Source of the DNA: Marinoscillum sp040222955
Lineage (GTDB): Bacteria; Bacteroidota; Bacteroidia; Cytophagales; Cyclobacteriaceae
NCBI RefSeq assembly: GCF_040222955.1
Contig: NZ_JAVKCA010000007.1
Span: 682,001-746,000, forward strand
Reading direction: 5' to 3'
Length of the DNA: 64,000 bases
Shown in pieces: positions 59,709 to 64,000 of this stretch (the first letter of the stretch is position 1; each line of letters begins with the position of its first letter). Made by a program: the position numbers and the translations under genes. The notes below the pieces were generated by a model that saw only the letters and a list, made by a program, of their open reading frames with translations, ran no database searches and was not told where the DNA came from.

Positions 59709-62426
59709 TTATGACTCATGATTTGATTTGAATTCTGAAGGAGTCATACCAAATTGATTCTTGAATGCCGTAGAGAAATATGAAGCTGTAGAAAACCCAA
59801 CGATATGTGCAATTTCGGAGATATTGTGCTCTCCTTCCAGGATCAAGTGCTTGGCTTTCTTTAGACGAACGTTGCTGATGTAGTCATTAACACTATACCC
59901 CAAAAGAGCCTTCACCTTTCGGTATAGTTGCATTCGAGAGAGTCCCAATTCGTGACCTATTTCATTTACTCCAAACCCAGTATCAGCCAGATTCGCCTCT
60001 ACAATGGCAGTAAATTCACTCACAAACTTTTTATCAATCCGGGAGTTCGACAGTCCTTTCTGATCCACAGGCAGCTCATGGAGGAAGTGCTCTCTCAACT
60101 TCTGACGATTGGCAAGCAAAGTGTGAATGCGCTCACAAAGAATGGGCACATCAAAAGGCTTGGTAATGTAATCATCTGCTCCCAGTCGGATTCCTTTGAT
60201 TTTTTCTTCTGTTGAGGACTTTGCAGTCAGGATGACTATCGGTATATGGGAAGACCTCAAGTCCTCTTTTAATGTCCGAATGACCTCATAGCCAGATTCG
60301 TGCTTTAGCATCAAGTCACAAACGATCAGGTCGGGCACCTCATTCATCGCAATCCTAATCCCCTCAGCTACATTGTTCGCCTCCATCACAAAGTAGTCAC
60401 GCCCCAAACGGTCTTTGAGATAGGCCCGAAGCTCATCATTATCTTCAATCAACAAAATACTACTACTCCCCTCTTCAGATTTTTCCCTAATCTGTGGTTC
60501 TTCTGTTGATTCGTAGTCTGCCGGGAAAAGTGATTCATCGGACCTCAGATAGAGGCCTTCCTCAGGGGCAAGCATTGACTCATCCAGATGGTCTTTACCA
60601 GTCTTTAGTTTGATTACAAACCTTGTACCCTTGTTGGGGATACTTTCTACTTCAATACTCCCCTTGTGTAAGTCTATGATTTCCTTGGACAAAGCCAATC
60701 CCAGGCCAGTACCCAAACTTCTATATTGATCGCCCTGATAAAACCTGTCAAAAATATGGGCCACCTGCTCCTCGGTCATTCCATTGCCAGTATCATCCAC
60801 AGATACCCTCACCTCATCACTCAGCTGATTGGTTTCCACCCGAATGAATATAGACCCACCCTTTTTGGTGAATTTAAATGCATTGGAAAGGAGATTGAAA
60901 AACACTTTATCCATCATATTCCCATCAAACCAGAGCTTCACCTGATCACTGTCATAGATCAGTTTGAAAGCAATCTGTTTATCTACGGCCAGCTTTTCGA
61001 AGGAGTCCATGATTTCCTTGAGAAAGGGTATCAGAGGCTGTTCATTGATTCTCAGATTCATTTTTGAGTTATCAATTTTACGAAAATCCATAATCTGATT
61101 GACCAACCGTAACAACCGCAACGTATTCTTACGGATCAGCTTTAAGTCCCTTTTGAACAAACTGGCTTCCTTTCGTTCCAGCAGCTCATCGACCGGGGCT
61201 TTGATGAGGGTAAGGGGTGTCCTGAACTCATGAGAAATATTGGTGAAAAATCTGAATTTTGCCTGAGTTGCTTCTTCTGCCTGCTGAGCATAAAGGGTGA
61301 TCTGTTCATTTTTGCTCTGTAGCTCATTATTGATCCGACGCTTTTCTACCAAAGATTTAAGCACGGAAGCCGTCATAATAATGGATATCACCATGGTAAG
61401 CGCAAACAAATATGTAAGGGTCCGCTGTGTTTTGAACACCCGCTGGATAACCCCAAGTTTATCCGACAAACTCAGAATATCCGTTTGCTGATCCAATATC
61501 TTCCTGGCCTGAGTTTGGATGATTTTCACATTAGTAGAATCCACCACCAGGGTCTGAAGGATGTTTTCCTTCTCATAGGGCTCGCCATTGAGAATTCGCG
61601 AAGCGATATCAATAGAAAGATCACCACCCGTCGGGTAAATAATGGAAGCCGTCAAAATACCATTCTCAACCATCTCAAGCCCATTGCCGGTTCCTGGCAA
61701 CGCATCTATGCCAATATAGTATTTGTTCCTGCCGTCTGGATACGCTTCCTGTGCCACGTCATAAGCGAACTTTGCCGCCACATCTGTCGCCGCAAAAACC
61801 ACATCATATTGCTCATTGGCAATCAGTTCCCTGTACTTTGACTCTCCCTTAGCGATGGCTTTGACGGAATCTATCTGAATCTGAGGATGCCCTACCATAA
61901 CCTCACGAAACCCAAAATGCCGATCAGAAAATGCCGTGATCTTAAGGCTCTCGTAGACTTCCAAGACCTTGCCTCTACCATCCAGTAGCCGAGCAATATA
62001 TTTCCCACCTGCATTCCCTATCAGTTTGTTATCAGCCCCAATGTATGCCGTGTACTTACCGGAATTGATCCTCCTGTCCAAAATAATGACCGGGATGCCC
62101 TGCTCAAACACTGATTCGATGATTGGCTGAAGAGGGGCTGCCTCATTGGGAGAAACTATGAGTAAGTCAATGCCATCCTCCACCATCTGGAGTATCTGCG
62201 CGATCTGTACACTGGTCTGAGAATCACCATCTTTGAAAATCAGCTCTATCTCATCGTGAAAGATAAGCTGACGCTGCATTTCATTAAACATGGCTTCTCT
62301 CCATGCGTCTTTCATGATCGGCTGAGAGAAGCCCACCTTGAATTTTTTCTCTTGTTCCTGTTCAGCCTGGCAGCCAAATAAAAAACTGAAACAACAAATA
62401 CCCAACCAAATGATTATTGACCTCAT
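59709..62426 (-). CDS. Hybrid two-component system regulator with periplasmic sugar-binding sensor (locus B)
   Basis: About 905 residues from the ATG at 62426, which starts a signal segment ending SFLFGC; a TTG at 62480 would add 18 residues. The domain order equals the locus A regulator: type-1 periplasmic-binding sensor (FKVGFSQPIMKDAWREAM ... DLLIVSPNEAAPL ... PVIILDRRINSGKYTAYIGAD), membrane helix at about 335-359, HisKA with His399 (FFTNISHEFRTPLTL), HATPase (NLLSNAFKFTKKGG, GTGLGLAL), receiver with Asp704 (DLIVCDLMLK) and AraC helix-turn-helix (LGYSVNDYISNVRLKKAKHLI). It presumably binds fructose or a fructo-oligosaccharide and activates locus B. Confidence 0.93.
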   Translation of the reverse strand: MRSIIIWLGICCFSFLFGCQAEQEQEKKFKVGFSQPIMKDAWREAMFNEMQRQLIFHDEIELIFKDGDSQTSVQIAQILQMVEDGIDLLIVSPNEAAPLQPIIESVFEQGIPVIILDRRINSGKYTAYIGADNKLIGNAGGKYIARLLDGRGKVLEVYESLKITAFSDRHFGFREVMVGHPQIQIDSVKAIAKGESKYRELIANEQYDVVFAATDVAAKFAYDVAQEAYPDGRNKYYIGIDALPGTGNGLEMVENGILTASIIYPTGGDLSIDIASRILNGEPYEKENILQTLVVDSTNVKIIQTQARKILDQQTDILSLSDKLGVIQRVFKTQRTLTYLFALTMVISIIMTASVLKSLVEKRRINNELQSKNEQITLYAQQAEEATQAKFRFFTNISHEFRTPLTLIKAPVDELLERKEASLFKRDLKLIRKNTLRLLRLVNQIMDFRKIDNSKMNLRINEQPLIPFLKEIMDSFEKLAVDKQIAFKLIYDSDQVKLWFDGNMMDKVFFNLLSNAFKFTKKGGSIFIRVETNQLSDEVRVSVDDTGNGMTEEQVAHIFDRFYQGDQYRSLGTGLGLALSKEIIDLHKGSIEVESIPNKGTRFVIKLKTGKDHLDESMLAPEEGLYLRSDESLFPADYESTEEPQIREKSEEGSSSILLIEDNDELRAYLKDRLGRDYFVMEANNVAEGIRIAMNEVPDLIVCDLMLKHESGYEVIRTLKEDLRSSHIPIVILTAKSSTEEKIKGIRLGADDYITKPFDVPILCERIHTLLANRQKLREHFLHELPVDQKGLSNSRIDKKFVSEFTAIVEANLADTGFGVNEIGHELGLSRMQLYRKVKALLGYSVNDYISNVRLKKAKHLILEGEHNISEIAHIVGFSTASYFSTAFKNQFGMTPSEFKSNHES

Positions 62427-62573
62427 AGTTTTAGTTACCCAATACAAGGTTAATAAATCACGAGCAAAACCAATTATCAAGTTGCTTAAAGCAATTTCAG
62501 ATGCTTATAAATACCTTGTTTATCAATAAAAACCTAAACACCAGCAGATACAAGCCCGATCTCTCTCCTGGTA

Positions 62574-63524
62574 CTATTCCTCATTCGGATTCCAATCCCC
62601 CATCACATTCGTCAAAGAATATTTTAAGGCTTCTTCCTCTGTGAGAATATGTGCCCACCGGGCACGGGCCTCTGGCTGATAACCCGCCCCCACATTGGCA
62701 TACTCTGCGTAGTAGGCTGTTTTCTTTTTTTCCTCTGACCGCCACGGATCCCAACCTTCGGGATGGATCAACTCCCCCAGCTCGCAATTCATAAAAACCG
62801 TCTGAGCGTAGGGTCGCCAGGGCCTTCCCAGAAATACGGAACCTGCTTCGGCCGACCCGGTGATTTTACAGTTGTTAAACACAAAGCCAAAAGGGGTCTC
62901 CTGTTCGGTGGACGCTGCCGTGATGTATCCATTGCGCTTGCAAAAAATCTCGCACCCTTCAAAATAGGCAGTGGACCACCCGAAGATAAAGTCCACGGTA
63001 CCCTCGATGTAGCAGTTTTTATAATACTGCCGGCTGTCCTTTCCATGCGGGTAGAGTGTATCCTGATTGCCCAGAAAACGACAGTTTTCAAACTTCACCC
63101 GATCTCCGTCTATGCGCACTGCCACCGCCTGACTGCCCTCTCCAAAGGAGTTTTCAAAAGTCAGATTTCGGGCCTCAAAGCCGTCGCCATAAATAAAGAA
63201 AGAAGCCGAACCCGACGTTCCGATTTCCTCTCCAAACTGATTTTTTCTGCTGGCATAGTCATCGAAAGTCAAAATGGTTTCTTCAGGGTTTGCACCGATC
63301 AGCGACACGTTGATTTTGGAGGTGGGCAAGATCAATTTCTCTTTATAAACCCCGGGTTTGATGTAGATGGTTGTTCGGTTCTTGCGCAGATGAGGCACCG
63401 CATCGATCGCCGCCTGTACCTTCTCAAAATCCCCTGTACCATCAGCCGCCACTACAAAATCATAGTTTTGTGCAGACAAACCCAACGACGAGACAATCAA
63501 TCCTATCCATAAGATATTTTTCAT
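62574..63524 (-). CDS. Pectinesterase, carbohydrate esterase family 8 (second copy)
   Basis: A 316-residue enzyme with a signal peptide (MKNILWIGLIVSSLGLSAQ). CE8 catalytic blocks: SQAVAVRIDGDR, LGNQDTLYPHG with Asp155, IEGTVDFIFGWS with Asp178, and VFLGRPWRPYAQTVF with Arg234. It differs from the left-hand CE8 protein throughout and is closer to the 'FGEGSQAVAVR' type common in Bacteroidota. Its ATG overlaps the stop codon of the upstream acetylesterase gene by 4 bp (ATGA), so the two are translated together to strip methyl and acetyl groups from pectin. It ends 147 bp before the locus B regulator start. Confidence 0.95.
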   Translation of the reverse strand: MKNILWIGLIVSSLGLSAQNYDFVVAADGTGDFEKVQAAIDAVPHLRKNRTTIYIKPGVYKEKLILPTSKINVSLIGANPEETILTFDDYASRKNQFGEEIGTSGSASFFIYGDGFEARNLTFENSFGEGSQAVAVRIDGDRVKFENCRFLGNQDTLYPHGKDSRQYYKNCYIEGTVDFIFGWSTAYFEGCEIFCKRNGYITAASTEQETPFGFVFNNCKITGSAEAGSVFLGRPWRPYAQTVFMNCELGELIHPEGWDPWRSEEKKKTAYYAEYANVGAGYQPEARARWAHILTEEEALKYSLTNVMGDWNPNEE

Positions 63525-64000
63525 TTTTTCAGCGTTTTCATCGTTTCAAAAACCAGCCCGGCCACCACTCTGGCACCTTCCGGTTGAAAATGTGTATTAT
63601 CACTTTGACCGTTCGGGTATGCTTCATACACACCAGAATCCAGGTTCATAAAATAGTTTTGGGTAGCATATTCCCGACCCACCTCAGAAAAAGCATCCAT
63701 ACTGAGCTGGTTAAGGTCAATGAACAAAGTATTCAGCTCCTGTGCCACTTCCAGTGCTGCTTCCGGATATTCACCATGCACATTTTGCAGGTGATTGTTC
63801 TCCCATGGGTAGTTGCGAGCCACGGGCGTGAGTATTATCGGTGTGGCACCCTTTTGTCGGCTTTGAGTTACATATAGCCGGAGAAACTCCTTATAACCTT
63901 CAATGTCCACATAGCGCTCGGTCTTTGTCTCGGCAGCGTCATTATGTCCAAATTGGATGATGACCACATCTCCGGGTTTCAATGACTCATAAACACTTCG
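63521..64000 (-). CDS. SGNH-hydrolase, rhamnogalacturonan acetylesterase-like (CE12 type; 5' end outside window)
   Basis: The frame is open to the right edge (visible part starts RSVYESLKPGDVV), so the N-terminal catalytic-serine block lies outside the window. The visible 159 residues hold the SGNH block GDVVIIQFGHNDAAET and the C-terminal catalytic dyad block QSDNTHFQPEGARVVAGL, as in CE12 rhamnogalacturonan acetylesterases such as RhgT. An internal ATG at 63982 is not a plausible start because the block order needs an upstream GDS motif. It removes acetyl groups from rhamnogalacturonan I. It couples to the downstream pectinesterase through a 4-bp overlap. Confidence 0.88.
   Translation of the reverse strand, partial: RSVYESLKPGDVVIIQFGHNDAAETKTERYVDIEGYKEFLRLYVTQSRQKGATPIILTPVARNYPWENNHLQNVHGEYPEAALEVAQELNTLFIDLNQLSMDAFSEVGREYATQNYFMNLDSGVYEAYPNGQSDNTHFQPEGARVVAGLVFETMKTLKK

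Noticed and set aside
62482..62494. TTGCTTAAAGCAA palindrome between the locus B regulator and the CE8 gene as a terminator
   Set aside because: Short AT-rich stem with no T-run; too weak to list as a feature.
62763..63512. Open frame of 249 codons on the plus strand, antisense to the CE8 gene
   Set aside because: Composition is that of a reversed beta-helix gene, with no domain, signal or ribosome-binding context; the CE8 frame is certain.

Overview
The window reads as part of a chromosome from a member of the Bacteroidota, probably a gliding Cytophagales-type bacterium. The evidence is three SusC/SusD pairs, hybrid two-component regulators, many Cys-anchored lipoproteins, and five secreted proteins ending in type IX secretion (T9SS) sorting domains with YPNP/WPNP-type motifs. 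No rRNA, tRNA, CRISPR array, transposase or integrase was seen.

Left region (1-21,789), pectin use. A minus-strand operon runs SusC, SusD, a DUF5123-type lipoprotein, a T9SS protein with three 208-residue repeats, a PL1 pectate lyase, an alpha/beta esterase and a truncated PL9-like pectate lyase. Next to it are a CE8 pectinesterase, a DUF4861 lipoprotein, a LacI-family regulator and a plus-strand operon uxaB-uxaA-GH105. An 18-bp palindrome (consensus close to TGTGCAATCGTTTACRCA) lies upstream of each of the four structural transcription units. It is inferred to be the operator of the LacI-type protein, tying depolymerisation, import and galacturonate catabolism into one regulon.

Central region (21,968-62,426), fructan use. 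Two colinear fructan utilisation loci lie head to tail on the minus strand. Each has, in transcription order, a hybrid two-component regulator with a periplasmic sugar-binding sensor, a sugar-porter MFS permease, SusC, SusD, a DUF4960-type surface lipoprotein, a set of GH32 or GH32-like enzymes, and a PfkB fructokinase. The two kinases are about 95% identical while the other paralogues are far more diverged. The enzyme sets differ. Locus A (21,968-39,107) has a GH32 with an unusually short active-site loop, an ordinary lipoprotein GH32 and a divergent GH32/GH43-like enzyme. Locus B (39,274-62,426) has an ordinary T9SS GH32, an ordinary lipoprotein GH32, and two LamG-GH32 proteins in which Glu replaces the catalytic Asp of the NDPNG motif. 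One of these is a 1,787-residue protein with four Ig-like/beta-sandwich repeats. The same beta-sandwich module is inserted in the catalytic region of two other GH32 enzymes, so it is a candidate fructan-binding module. Several strong intercistronic hairpins split the loci into expression segments.

Right edge (62,574-64,000) returns to pectin: a second CE8 pectinesterase overlapping a truncated SGNH/CE12-type rhamnogalacturonan acetylesterase. The fructan block therefore sits between two sets of pectin genes.
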